NCBI GenBank assembly: GCA_036346255.1
Contig: CM070635.1
Location: 45,411,715-45,475,714, forward strand
Source of the DNA: Ampelocalamus luodianensis
Lineage: Eukaryota; Streptophyta; Magnoliopsida; Poales; Poaceae
Reading direction: 5' to 3'
DNA length: 64,000 nucleotides
The position numbers and the translations under genes were made by a program. The notes under the pieces are model-generated. The model had not been told where the DNA came from. It saw only the letters and a list, made by a program, of their open reading frames with translations, and made no database searches. The first letter of the stretch is position 1, and every line of letters begins with the position of its first letter. Positions 23,311 through 34,927 of the stretch are shown here, piece after piece.

Positions 23311-23920
23311 CATCAATTAGGACCTAAGTTATCTACGCGCTGGATATATACACCGCCAAGTTCCGGCCTGTAAACGTTTCGCCGGGCACATATAAGCTAA
23401 TAACGTAAACCATTTTAGAACCTATCTCGTAACGTCTTCCAGATCTACATCTATTTAAGACCAACACCACACACGGTCCAGTAGATACCTTACTATAATC
23501 TGAAAGGAAGCACACCTATTTTCAGACAAGTTTCCTTCAAAGGGAAAAAACACAGCTAAAAACAGATGCCAAGACGCGTCTAATCTAGGGTCACCCACAA
23601 AGCTCATTCAATCACTACTCATTCGAAAAAACTATTACTGAAAATACAAATCTTACCTATTTTACACGATAATAAATGGCAACCATGCGGAAAACCAATA
23701 ATCAAGAGAAGAATTAGCCAGATCAGTTCATACCTGTGCAGCCAAACTTCACCTGGCGGGGACGAATAACGCATGCAGCGAATAATTCTCAAACCAAGTT
23801 TAAAACAAGCCCAAGAACAGTCCATAGACAACAGCAAGTCTCAAAAACCAAAATTGGCAAATGCCATAAGCTAAGTTCGAAAATCCTGCCATCGCTCCCT
23901 TCTCCGTGGTGTTATATCTC
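23311..23920 (-). other. Region downstream of TAF15b-like gene, includes its probable 3'UTR
   Basis: Non-coding on both strands as far as I can see. The part nearest 23920 should be the 3'UTR of the - strand gene. Its exact polyadenylation site is not evident. Confidence 0.35.
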
Positions 23921-26900
23921 TTATCTGTGGTGATCGCTTTTCTCATGACCGTGGTCTCGCCCCCTGTCCCTCCCCCTTTCCCTCTCCCGGTCTCTACTCC
24001 GGCTTCGGCGACGCTCCCTTCCATGACCATCTCTATCTCTGTTCCTGCTTTCTCTTTCGTCGTAGTCCCTACCCCTATCTCTGCTCCTCTCTCTACCTTC
24101 TCGTTCAGTGGAACCTACAACAACCATGAACAGCAGTTATGATTTGGCACTGTCAAAGGAAATGCTCCTACAACAACTTTAGCTCAAATTTCCATTGTGG
24201 TGCATTGCATAAATCTCCATGTAATAACCCATTTTGAAACTTTTAACATGTTAAATATATCTTACTAACTACAGAAAATACTTTATTGATGATAGTCCCA
24301 ACAAAGCCTTAATGAACAAATGAGGATTAAAAGAGAATACTGTGAGCAATACCACGTTGCTCAACCTCCCATCCAGCATCTCCAGAACCACGAAGACTAT
24401 GTGCATGTTTAGTTCGCTGTGTTTTAGCTCGAAATTTCTTCTTGAGGTTGCCAAATTCATCATACATCTCACCATCATCCTATAAAATGAATAAAATTTG
24501 GACACTGAAACTCACGGTTGTGATACACGTACAAAAATATACAAGAGAACAACCTACCTCCTCAGCCTCTTTGCGGCGCCTTTTAGTTTCTTCCAGCTCT
24601 TCTTCATCAAGCTCTTTATATCCGCCACCCCGGCCACCTCTGCAGAGGACATAATTGAAAAGAAAAACGTCAAGGCTCATACACAGACCTTGTATGCATA
24701 AGAAACTACAAAGCTACTTGATATGTGACCATAAAATACCACACTCAGTTGTGGTGTGTCAAATCTGGCGGCAAATTTTGGCATCAGATTTGGCATAAGT
24801 TTGCAGGACTCAAAAGTCAAAACTACCCACACTATGATAGCCACAGATTCCGTCATGACCAAAAGAATGGCCAATGTATTGTGGCATACCACACTTCTGT
24901 GTCCAGTTTTGTTCATAAACCAATGAGACCACAAAAGGCCAAAACTGGTTATAAGAATAGCAGCATGTCGTAACACTTGGCCTAATGTTCAGTTTGTGGA
25001 CAAAAAATATAGCTGCCACTAACTGGTTCCAAGGCAAATTTAGTAGCAAATTTAGTGCCAAGTTTTAGCACAAAAACAAGTACCAGTTACCACAAAAAGT
25101 GTAGGCAAAAACCTGGGTACAAGTACGTTACACGGATACTTCCCAAAATCAGCGTATCGGTATTGGATGCGGCCCCGATACGGCCGGATATGTATCCTGT
25201 AAGTATCGGTGATTTTCCTATTTTTCAAAGAAAATAAAATAATTCCCGATACTTCCCTGATACCTCTCTACTCTAATACCCCTTATTCGACTCAGAAACG
25301 TATGGTCGATCTATTTAGCAAATAACAATTAGCTGATTTCTCTTTGTTTGGAGGTGGATTTAATTCCTTACTCAATTGAGGATAGACTAGAGCTAGCTCA
25401 TCTAGACCCAAAGCAAACAACAAAGCAATTGGCATTAAAATTAGTTGGGCAGCTAACATCATCTTCTTGCGCTGAAAGGAACTAGAGTATCTATGGTTTG
25501 ATCCACAGTTCAACGAGAAATAGGTTCTATCTTCTATACTTACCTTCTTTTCTTAATTTTTACCGACTACATAGAATTCGATCGCAATTGCATTGTTGTA
25601 GGCTAAACCCTAGGCGTGCTGAGGATCTAGTATTTGTGCACCACAACTTACGTCTTCTATATTTCTGCACTAGTAGGTTCAACCCTAGATGATTGCAATT
25701 CATTAATTTCTATACTTTTTATTTTGATGGATTAGAATGTAGCTAAAGAATTAGCTTTGGTTAGGAGCGCATGAAAGTTAGTGATCCACATACCGGAACC
25801 ATAAGAAGGTTTAGGAGCGATTTTTGAGGCTCTTAGCCCAGATGACAGAATGTACGGCTTAGGGTTTTAGCCTTGTAGGGTTTTTTTATCATTATTATTT
25901 TATTTTATTTTTTTTGCAAGGCTCTTCATCTCTTTGATCTTGAGGAGGTTTCATTCCTAGCCTACCCCAACTTGTTTAGGACCAAAGGATTTTTTGTTGT
26001 TGTTGTTGTTGTGTGTGTATACAAGTATTGTCGTATCGGTGTTTTTGGGAAAATGACGCATCGCGGTATCGGCGTATCCATATTCGTATCCGTATCGGGG
26101 TATCCAGGCAACCTAGATCACTGCACAGCTGAATGTATACCACTTTAGTCATAAACCAAAAAACGTCTTTAGTACTTCTTATAATAATCAAATGCAGCTA
26201 TTCTTTACATGAATTGACAGTACAGCACACAACAAATTAAATAGGACTATTTCAATAGTAAGAATGAAGTTTTCAAATTTAACTAGCATGGTAATGATTA
26301 ATAAACATGACGTCCAAATGGTGCATGTACATTACCTCACACCACCTTCATTGTAACCAGGCTTGGTGGTGTTACATGTATTACATTCCATTCGCTTAGC
26401 CCAGTTTATATTGCCGCACCTGAAACACACATGAAAATAAATTTCATCAGATGGAGGTTCTATGATACGGTCAAAACGCTATGCACTTCTATTGCATGCC
26501 TAAAACAAGTTAGGTCAGGTGTTGATCAAAATTACAGTGAGATCAATAGCAAAGTTGTTTCCATGGCATTCATACATCCATCCTATTTGTTTCCATGGCA
26601 TTCATACATCCATCCTATTTCCATACTGTCAGTTTAGTACATATCAAGAAATCCAAAGTAACAAGATTCCAAATCATTTTTCCAACAACCAAATTTTAAG
26701 ATGGCCTGGCATATCAAACTTTCTAAAAGTCCAAGATCCACACACCCCCAATGTTTCACACCAGAATTTAAAATGAGTCTTGTTTGGGTGGGCCAGGAGA
26801 TGGGCGGGATCCATCTCATTGCCAGACCACCCAAGCACATGGAAAATGCAACCGCCGGTCATCGGCCTTACCGGTGGGCCCTGGTAAAATTTTAAACCAG

Positions 26901-28387
26901 CCAAAAAAAAAGTGTAAATTTGAATTTTAATGGGTTAAAAACTATGGAAATCATTAAGGTAAGCACAAGCAACAGCTAGCCCAGCGGCAAGTCTTGTGGT
27001 TTACGTTCCCTCGGTCCAATGATCGATCCCAGCTCCACATCCACTTTTTTCCCTATTTCTACCTCACATGCAGGTCCCATAGCTTCAAACATGGAAATAA
27101 ATAACCTGTGAGGTGGGGAGACAAACACACGACCTCCCGCACAGCACATGTGGGCTCTTGCCACTAGGCTAGTTGCACTCCCTTGACTATACCATGGTTG
27201 AGGTTTCTTTTATCCTTAACTTCAAAGTTTAAAATTCAAATTTGATTCTAAAATTTCGGGCGGTAACCGAACCAATACCAAAATTATAGAACGGTAGCTA
27301 TTTTCCCTGCCCAAGCATGGCCAAGGTTTCAAAATTGCTGCAGGAACAGTACATAACAGTAGAGTTTGAGATTTGAAGTAGGCATGTAACCATCGAAAGC
27401 ACTACCCAAAAGAATTCATGGAGGAACAGCAACCAGACAGAAATACAAATGAAAGGAAAAGGGTGAACAAATGAGGAAAATCACATAAATGAAATAGTGT
27501 TCTTACATTGGACATGGCCAATCATTTGGTCCAAACAGCCCAGGAGGACCACCAACAGTGCGGTTGGTTCCTCTTGTGTCAGTGCTACCACGGCCTCTAC
27601 CCCTACCACCACCGCCAGCACCTGTTCCACTAGCACCAGCAGGCGAGCGGCTCCACATCGGTTACAAACACCACGGAAGGCAAAGTTTACATTGCCACAA
27701 CTGGGAGAAGAAATGGAGTAAAATAGAATAGATTACATAGTGAAAACCATTTTAGTCAACAAGACGAAGATAGTGGCAGAAAACTTGCTCACCAATCATA
27801 ACAGTAACAAACCTTGTATTTGGACACAGCCAATCCCCATCTTGCTGCCAAGCTTTTCCTGGACCATCACTGTGTCCTCTACCCCTGCCAGCCCCATTAT
27901 CCAAGTCATCTTGCACACCAAGGTCAGCAGCCATGCTCATATTCACGGAGTAATCAAACGTATCTTTGCTTTTGGACTCAGCTATGTGAACTTGAATGAT
28001 GCTTCCATGAAAATCTTTGTTATTGAACCATTCCACAGCAGCTGAAGCAGCATGCGGGTCCTCATAGGTGACTGTTGCATCACCCTTTGGTTCATTAGTA
28101 ACTTTGTCTCTGTATAGCCAAATTTTTGGACGCCCAGTCCTTTTGTCCTTCTATTGAGATTAAATAACACAAAGTTACAAATCCACGATGAAACTGGGCA
28201 AAAAGGTATAGAAGATCTTGGAGAATTTGAAAGCAGTTGCAAAATGTTTACTGGTAATACCACATACCTTTAGCAGTCCTATGGTGCCGAAGTACTCAGA
28301 CAGCATGGCCTCGTCAGTTCCAGGAGGCAGATTGCATACATAAACAGTGCCATTCGAAGGTCCTCCTCTTGACATATACCCAGCCAT
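23921..28387 (-). CDS. TAF15b-like protein: RRM plus two RanBP2 zinc fingers, Arg-rich tail
   Basis: Nuclear RNA-binding protein of the plant TAF15b (TFIID subunit 15b)/FUS-like family. Exons on the - strand: 28387-28268, 28147-27813, 27700-27507, 26419-26336, 24639-24558, 24479-24353, 24114-23921, all with GT-AG borders; about 378 residues. The RRM runs over exons 1-2 (RNP2-like VYVCNLP, acidic and aromatic core, VHIAESKSKDT). Zinc finger 1 is WLCPNTSC...CNRCGAA over the exon 2-3 junction. Zinc finger 2 is WPCPMCGNINW...CNTCNT over exons 3-4. An acidic KELDEEELEETKRRRKEAEE segment and an Arg/Asp/Ser-rich tail ending EKSDHHR follow. The start Met is the first codon after an acceptor, so the 5'UTR exon is separate. 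Oddity: exon 3 is one base short. A CGC-CTG junction near 27648 probably lost one C, which shifts the Gly/Arg-rich linker frame until corrected. Introns are rich in repeats. Confidence 0.88.
24640..26335 (-). other. Intron 4 of TAF15b-like gene, repeat-filled
   Basis: Intron between 26336 and 24639. It contains a CGTATCGGTAT-rich stretch (25140-25270) and a matching CGTATCCGTATCGGGGTAT stretch (26030-26110), which look like diverged ends of one transposon, and a (TTG)n-tailed fragment. No coding frame was recognised. Confidence 0.5.
25940..26020 (+). repeat. LINE/SINE-like 3' end with (TTG)n tail
   Basis: CCTACCCCAACTTGTTTAGG followed by ACCAAAGGATTTT and then (TTG) repeats and a short TG run. 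This consensus with a TTG tail is common at the 3' ends of grass non-LTR retroelements. The 5' extent was not defined. Confidence 0.45.
26559..26617. repeat. Tandem duplication, about 32 bp unit, two copies
   Basis: TTTCCATGGCATTCATACAT plus CCATCCTATTTG is present twice head to tail in intron 3 of the TAF15b-like gene. Confidence 0.85.
26977..27171. repeat. Inverted pair of tRNA-like (SINE-like) promoter modules
   Basis: On the + strand TAGCCCAGCGG (26977-26987) fits the Pol III A box and TGATCGATCCC (27020-27030) approximates a B box, 43 bases apart. On the - strand TAGCCTAGTGG (27171-27161) also fits the A box, with a weaker B-box-like stretch near 27120. The two modules face each other. 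Probably remnants of tRNA-derived SINEs; not functional tRNA genes, because no cloverleaf closes. Confidence 0.4.
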
Positions 28388-29016
28388 CTGTTAGAAACAG
28401 CCCATCGCAGAAGATTACCACTATTTTCAATTGTATTGCTTCCAAAACCACTAAGGATATTACAAGAAGTACAGAAAATGGCATTAGCCAAACAAAAAAA
28501 AGGAACAATAAGAGCAGCAACACAGGAAGAAGACAAGACTGAAAAATGTAATATGCATTAATGAACCATAACGAAAAAGCAAGGCACAAAAACACATTTA
28601 GGTGTTTATACTGATTCAGAATGTTGTAGTCCAAAGTTGTGCAACCTTCATTTATTTACAGCTTGAGCTTTGGGGCTAGTTTGGCATGCAATAAGGAACG
28701 TAATAAGGCACTTTTTAGCCGACTATCAACTCAGGACTCAGCTTGATTTGTCATGTTATAGCTCGTACACCTGAAGTAGGGTATAACTTACACTAAGAAC
28801 ACCAATCAATGTAGATCTCAGAAAAAGCTTACAAACTACTCATAACAAGTTAACAAGTATGGCATCATTAACACTGAAAAAAACAAAAGAAGGAATGAAA
28901 TGGAATCTCACGTTAGTAGAAAACCTAAATCAACATGACACAACTAAGCAGAATTTGGTACTGCAGGCATTTGACAGTGGTTGTCACTAAACAACATGAA
29001 TATTAGGCCATAGGAT

Positions 29017-29762
29017 CATGGTTATTAAGGCGCTAAGGCGAGGCGAGGCGCCAAGGCACCGCCTGGACGCTGCGGCAACGCCTTGGACACTGCAGCGATG
29101 CCTTAGCCGACGGTGAGGCGACACACAGAGGAAAGAAAAAAAGAAAAGGTGAGGAGAGGAGAAGAGAAGAAAGGCTTGGCAGCCTGGCCCAACCCAACCC
29201 GGCTCAGCTCAGGCCAGGCCAGCTCGCCCGACTCGCCCCCAACTGCAGTGCTCCCACATCTCAATCGCCGCATTCCTCTCGCCCCCAACAGAGCTCCTCT
29301 CCCACATCTCAAACGCCGCCTCTCCTCTCCCCATTCCCACAGAGCTCGCTCGGCCAGATCCTCTTCACCGCCGGCCTCCACCTCCCCGACGCCGGATCCA
29401 CGTCGTCGCCGACCACATCACCACTGCTCACCGACACTATCGCCTCCCAATTCCTCTCCATCCACCACCTCCTTGCTCCCTGCTACTCCCCATCCCGCCG
29501 CTCCCCCGACGCGTCGCCAGGTCTCCCCTGCTCCCTTGATGTGCCATCGGGCCTCCCCTACTCCCCTGCTCCCCCCTCCTGCCTGGCTCCGACTCCCCGA
29601 CATCGTTCCGAGCTCTCTCCCACCCGGATCTAGCGCACGAGGCCTCCTCTGCTCCGCCTTCGGCGCTCTAACGCCACACGGGCAACGAGCGACGGTAAGG
29701 CGGGGGCGACGCCTTGACTCCTCACTGCGCCTTACCGCTTAGGCGACACCTTAATAACCATG
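29017..29762. mobile_element. hAT-type non-autonomous element in 5'UTR intron
   Basis: A perfect 14 bp terminal inverted repeat CATGGTTATTAAGG (29017-29030 and 29749-29762) and an 8 bp target-site duplication CATAGGAT (29009-29016 and 29763-29770). Sub-terminal DNA is full of AAGGCG/CGCCTT repeats. The GC-rich interior has a 209-codon frame of low complexity that I do not consider a gene. An 8 bp duplication is the hAT signature. Confidence 0.88.
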
Positions 29763-30159
29763 CATAGGATGCCCGTTATTTCTAAGAAATACTAGCAAGT
29801 GAGTAAACTAAATATCCATGTAGTAGTGTAGGCGTGTAAAAAGTAAGTAAACTGACTATAAAATCAATATAATTCTATGGACTATTCATTTAATATCTTA
29901 CTTATGATGATTTCCATTGCAAAAAAAAAAGTGTTGTGTTTAGTAATGTTCTCGGATGTTGAGAACAGAGGAAAACGCCTACTGTTTCCCAAAGATGTCG
30001 CAGGCTTAATATACATATGTATGCACACAATAATACAGAGTAGATTAAACGCTGACAGACTTGACAACAGTTAACCAGTCCTGACCACACAATATAAGTT
30101 GTATCATATTCTTAAGACAGTTGGTAAGTATTCAAAATAGCAGCTGCAACAGCCAGGGA

Positions 30160-30385
30160 AAAAATAACCGGGCGGTTACCGGTTAGCGCCGGGGGTCCAG
30201 GATCCAAAATTCTGGCCGGTTTTCCCGGGTTTTGCAAGTTCAAATTCTAAATTTCGAATTTTGGATGGTTTTTAATCAAATTCGAGCAAATTTCATCCAA
30301 TTTTTTTCCGGGAAAACCGGTAACCAACTGGTTACCGTTTCCGGCCAGCAACCAGGAAGTGGCGTGCTACCGGTTCTTTTATCTC
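30160..30385. mobile_element. Possible MITE with GGTTACCGG termini
   Basis: GGGCGGTTACCGGTTAGCGC near 30170 and its loose inverse (CCGGTAACCAACTGGTTACCG) near 30318-30340 bracket an AT-rich middle. A similar GGCGGTAACCG/CCTTACCGG arrangement flanks 26855-27290. Boundaries and class are uncertain. Confidence 0.35.
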
Positions 30386-31189
30386 TGGCAACAGCTGTAT
30401 ACGAGCCTGTTAAATTGTTCAAGGTAGCCCAACTGTTCTGCATGTCAAGGCACTAAGCCACTAACCCACGAACGCTTAAAAGTGGGGCAGCCACTCGTTA
30501 ACCACTATTCTAGGACATTTGATCAATTCGAGTCAGATATCAGGTCAAGTAGGCAAAGAAGTACAACGGCAAATATGCTGCTTCAAACATAAAACCCTCC
30601 ACCTAAAGAAATAAATAAAAACTAGATACACAATGCACCAAAAACCATAAATTATAAATGTGTAAAATGGTACAAATTAAATGGATCATGCATAACTAGT
30701 TACATTAGATCACCAAGCCCCATAAATTCCATCAACTAAGAGAACCAGAGGAACCTTGACACGTCAAATACAACCTAAGTAAGGCATGCCAAATTCATAC
30801 ACGCACTTGATGAATCCAATTCAGACAGCAATTAATGTAGGTAAAGTGTAATGCTGGTTTTAAGAACAAGTGATTGCCCTTCTCCGACCCTTACTGCCCA
30901 ACCAGAGAGTGGACGGCTAACGTGTTCCACTTATTGAACAGGGTCTATGGTCGGTCCGTGACCCCTGGACACCGAAGGCGTCCTTGGGGTGATCTCGTAT
31001 TTCCTACGGGGTCCAATTGTCCAAATCCCTCCCTAAAACATGGGAGACAAAATATCAAAACCCGAAGTACGGCATCTGCACCAGACAGCGTAAATCATAC
31101 ATGCAACCCTAAAGTTTAACGAAATCCGCAGCATTACAACAATAAAACCCTAGAATCCATGAACTCGAGCCCGAGGTACCCAATCACAT

Positions 31190-31894
31190 CAAATCTAACT
31201 CAAAACAGCGCAGCCCTCACAGATCACGAACATCAATGTCAAAATTCTCGTCAAAGCATCGCCGCCATACCCTAACGTCACACCAGGAGGTTTCCGAGAC
31301 CCTAACACGCCAAATCCAAGCAACACGAGACAAATCCGATCAAAAACTAAGGAAAACCGCAGCACTACAACAATAAAACCTAGAAACTCCATGAACCCGA
31401 GCCCGAGGAACCCAAGCTGCACATCAAATCTAACTCAAAACGGCGCAGCCCTCACGGATCACGAACATCAATGTCAAAATTCTCGTCAAAGCATCGCCGC
31501 CATACCCTAACGTCACACCAGGAGGTTTCCGAGACCCTAACACGCCAAATCCAAGCAACACGAGACAAATCCGAGCAAAAACTAAGGAAAACCGCAGCAC
31601 TATAACAATAAAACCTACAAACTCCATGAACCCGAGCCCGAGGAACCCAAGCTGCACATCAAATCTAACTCAAAACGATGCAGAACTCACAGGTCACGAA
31701 TACCAATGCCAAAATCCTCACCAAAGCATCGCCCCAAACCCTAACGTCGCACCCGGAGGTTCCGAAACCCTAACACGCCAAATCCAAGCAACACGGCGGC
31801 ACAAATCGGAGCAAAACCTAACCAAAACCGCAGCGCTACAACAACAGAACCGTAAAAAATCCACCAAATCCCATAATCCGAGGAACACGGGCAC
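31190..31894 (-). repeat. Exact-period 235 bp triplication in first intron of TAF15b-like gene
   Basis: CAAATCTAACTC recurs at 31190, 31425 and 31660, a period of exactly 235 bases. The first two units are nearly identical, the third (nearest the promoter) is more diverged, and a partial fourth lies at about 31100-31189. On the transcribed - strand each unit carries TTAGATTTG, which fits the intron-mediated-enhancement motif TTNGATYTG. Confidence 0.85.
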
Positions 31895-31914
31895 TTCAAA
31901 TATGGGCTCCTTAC

Positions 31915-32145
31915 CGACACAAGAAGAGATCATCCGAATCCCCGCGCCAGTGCAGTAGAGGGGAGGGGAGGAGGACGACGGCGGATACGAGAGACGAATT
32001 CGAGGCGGCGCGCTTCGGTGGAAGGGAGCCTGGACCTGGAGGCGTGCTCGTCGGCGCCGCGCGGGCAAATGTGAGGACGCGAAGAGGGTTTTCTTCGAGA
32101 CGAATGAGCCGCGGCTGTGTCTCGGACGCGCCTCTCGCTTGAAGC
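31915..32145 (-). other. Probable 5'UTR first exon of TAF15b-like gene
   Basis: On the - strand the region ends at a strong donor (TCG/GTAAGGAG, exon edge 31915), and the coding exon begins right after an acceptor at 28388, giving a 5'UTR intron of about 3.5 kb. An ATG in this exon is out of frame with the main start and would form a short upstream frame. The transcription start is inferred near 32140. Confidence 0.5.
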
Positions 32146-32230
32146 ATCAGTCAGGGGAGGGGGATCGATGGGCTAGTGGGCTTGGGCCAAATGGGCCAGT
32201 GATTAGATGGGAAGTGATCGAGCAGGGCCT
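32146..32230 (-). promoter_or_regulatory. Site II-rich promoter of TAF15b-like gene
   Basis: GGGCTTGGGCCAAATGGGCC and neighbouring TGGGCT copies are plant site II (TCP) elements, typical of housekeeping genes, placed just upstream of the inferred first exon. No TATA box is evident. Confidence 0.5.
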
Positions 32231-32723
32231 AGGTGATAAACAACATCAAGTGGCAACATCTATATGACTTAATAAAGCAGGGCAGTTACGGGCTGATGTT
32301 AACTTATGCTACGCACTTTAATCTACGGATATCCTCGTGATTTTTCTTTTTGAACATAATGAAGCCTACTAAAGGATACAAGGATATGGAAGCGGATCAT
32401 AGGAGCACAACGGCATGCATTAATTCATTCTCTCCACCGTCCAATCTAAAATAATATCCTAAATCAAGCGCTACAATACCCAAGAAAACAATAAAATCGT
32501 TATAGTAGATATTTCGTTGTTTCTATATTACTTTCTACGGTGCTATTGCCAATTACTGTTTGTACAGACTGAAATCACTATTTAAACAGTGATTCTCTGC
32601 ACATCAGAGGATCTGGATCCAAGGATATAGTATAAAACCTTAGCACTCCAATACTCTTTTCTATGCCATTCGAAATTCCATGTTCACATTGGGTGTGTAG
32701 TATACTGTAGTTGTAGAAATGGC
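32231..32723. other. Intergenic, nothing recognised
   Basis: AT-rich sequence between the TAF15b-like promoter and a hAT element. No gene or structured repeat was recognised. Confidence 0.4.
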
Positions 32724-33713
32724 TAGGGATGGCAATCAGGAGCGGCGGCACGGGTAGTGCTTGCCCATACACATGCCCGCGAGCCCAAAACTCCCCCACA
32801 AGCATGCCCGTGAACGGTCACGAGCAGATAACCTCGCTCATACCCGTCGCCCGCAGGCATGCCCGTGTGCTCGGCATACGTCCACACGATCAGAGTCGAA
32901 GACCAAACAACAAGCACACACAGAGACTTGAGGTGAGAGGCGTACCTATGGGGGAGGGACTTGAGGTGGGAGACGAGGGCGGAGGCCTAGTGGTGGACAC
33001 AGGCGGCGGCACCGAGGGCGAAGGCATTGGTCCAGGTGGAGACAAGGCGCCGAGGAACCCCACCCCAACCTCAACCTCCTCTGTCGCGCTCCCGCCCATC
33101 CCCTAGCCAGGCCAGGCCCCACACTGCTGCCGATCTGCCGCACCAGATTTGAGGTGGCCTCTCGCTTCCCCAACGGCCTGGGCCTCAGCTGTAGGGCGTG
33201 AGGAGGGGGCAAGAGGACAAGCATGAGCTAGGATTGGGGATTTGGGGTTGGTGGCGGCAAGAGAGGAGAGACCGATGGAGCCGCGATAGGGGAGGAGGGA
33301 CCGAGGGAGTCAGGGCAGCCGTCGGCGTCGACGTGAGAGGACGGGCTGACGACGGCTTGTGGAGTTGAGGGGCGGAGGTGGATGCGGGATTGGAGAGGGG
33401 AGAACGGGAGATGAAGATGTAGATGCAGGAGTGAGACAAAGAGGGGAGGCGACACGTTTGGAGTGGTCGGGTGTTGGGAGGCCGGACTGGAGGGGTGCTG
33501 GGGTGCAATGCACTAGAGTTTTCTCATGAGGGCCCCCTGTTAGAGGAAGATGCTGGGTAAACGGGTGGAGCTCACCTATACCCGCGCTCATTTGCTCGAC
33601 GGCAAAGAACTGCTCCCACTTCCATGCCCGTGGGCAAAGGTAGAGACTCATGCCCGCCCCCATTAGGGTTTTTACCCACAGACACGAGTAAACGAGCACG
33701 ATTGCCATCCCTA
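32724..33713. mobile_element. Non-autonomous hAT element, 990 bp
   Basis: A perfect 14 bp terminal inverted repeat TAGGGATGGCAATC/GATTGCCATCCCTA. Flanking 8-mers GAAATGGC (32716-32723) and GATATGGC (33714-33721) match at seven of eight positions, as an old hAT target-site duplication. Subterminal GGGTA/CCCGT and CATGCCCG blocks are typical of this group. Internal frames on both strands are low-complexity and not considered genes. Confidence 0.85.
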
Positions 33714-33737
33714 GATATGGCATCCATAGACTCGTGC

Positions 33738-33760
33738 CAATTCAATTCAATTCAATTCAT
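33738..33760. repeat. (AATTC)n microsatellite
   Basis: Four tandem AATTC units. The following sequence to 34256 shows no recognised gene. Confidence 0.8.
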
Positions 33761-34256
33761 CATGCACAATACATGGTCAGGAGCAAAAGGCTCTCTAAGG
33801 TATCAAGCATGCGCTATACCTATCGAGTTCCACTCCAGGGCACTAGAGTTAATTAACGAGATGTTGAGACAAAAAGGCTTTGCTCGAGTTATCAATGGGC
33901 CGCAAGAGAAACAAGGGGATTTTCTCCGTGGAATAAGTTTTGGTTCTGCGTACGTGCGGCCGTGGAAAGTCCTTGTCCCGATCGTGAAACAGCGTCGAAA
34001 AGCGCTTGTCCTGTCCCTGTCGCCTTCGTTTCCTGCGTAGAGGCTTGAGATGGAAGCTCTTGCTGTATCCATCGCTAAACAGTTTCTCACTCGGCTCGTA
34101 GGTGCCAAAGTTTTATTCCTTGCATGGACCAGGCCAAGGCACGCCGCTGTCGACAGCGCTCCTGGGCCCACCTGGACAGCGACTGAACCCTAAGCCTATT
34201 TTTCACTGATAACTTTGCCACGATTTAGCTGTGGTTTTGCTACAATGTATGTGAAC

Positions 34257-34583
34257 TTTTTATTATTAATTAGCCCTTTAAAATTTATTTTTAATATTAA
34301 CCCCATAAAATTTACTTCTAATTCTGATCATTTTTGTCGTGTCACCACCCGTGGTATGACAAAACAACATTGTCATGTCATAGGATCAGTCTGTTAAATA
34401 GTATTTTTTGTAATACCACTCACAGTGGCGTGATCAAACAACACTGTCACGCCACCATAGCATGACAATGTTATTTTGTAACACCACGGGTGGTGGCGTG
34501 ATCAAAGGGGTCAGAATTATAAATAAAATTTGCAGGAGTTAACAATAAAAATAAATTAAAAAAGAATTAATTAATAAAAAAGA
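34257..34583. mobile_element. Foldback MITE, long hairpin
   Basis: Left arm 34257-34385 and right arm about 34456-34583 are inverted copies, sharing AATTCTGA, CACCACCCGTGGT and ACAAAA(C/T)AACATTGTCATG. The centre has a smaller stem GTGGCGTGA/TCACGCCAC. AT-rich ends. The class is unresolved because no clear duplication was found. Confidence 0.7.
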
Positions 34584-34927
34584 TATGTCACCATGTTACT
34601 GCTGGATATACGACTTTTAGCTGGTTTTTAGGGTAAAAAAAGTGTTGCTGTAATTGTCCTAATATATATGATAGGTGAGTGTCTGATTAATGGTGGATGA
34701 CATCATATTGCAAACCGATAAACAATGGTAGTGGAATTGCGAAATCAAACGACATGGCAACTAGCATCAGAGTCCTTCGAGCACAAGCAATGTTCGTAAA
34801 GTTGTAACAAAGTGAATTTCTCAACCAATTCAAGGAGCATGACTAGAAGCAATTGCACTTAGAAAAATGATGCTGGTGAATTTTTTTATTCACTCAGCTT
34901 GCGGCTCTTCGTATTATAAGTAGGTAA

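Noticed and set aside
26977..27171. Possible tRNA gene
   Set aside because: A and B boxes are present in approximate form but no cloverleaf with paired acceptor stem can be drawn.
29113..29742. 209-codon open frame on the + strand
   Set aside because: Lies wholly inside a hAT element, is Pro/Arg/Ser low-complexity, and is explained by high GC content with few stop codons.
30880..31060. Possible coding fragment (81 codons, + strand)
   Set aside because: Lies antisense in the 5'UTR intron of the TAF15b-like gene and matches no family I recognise.
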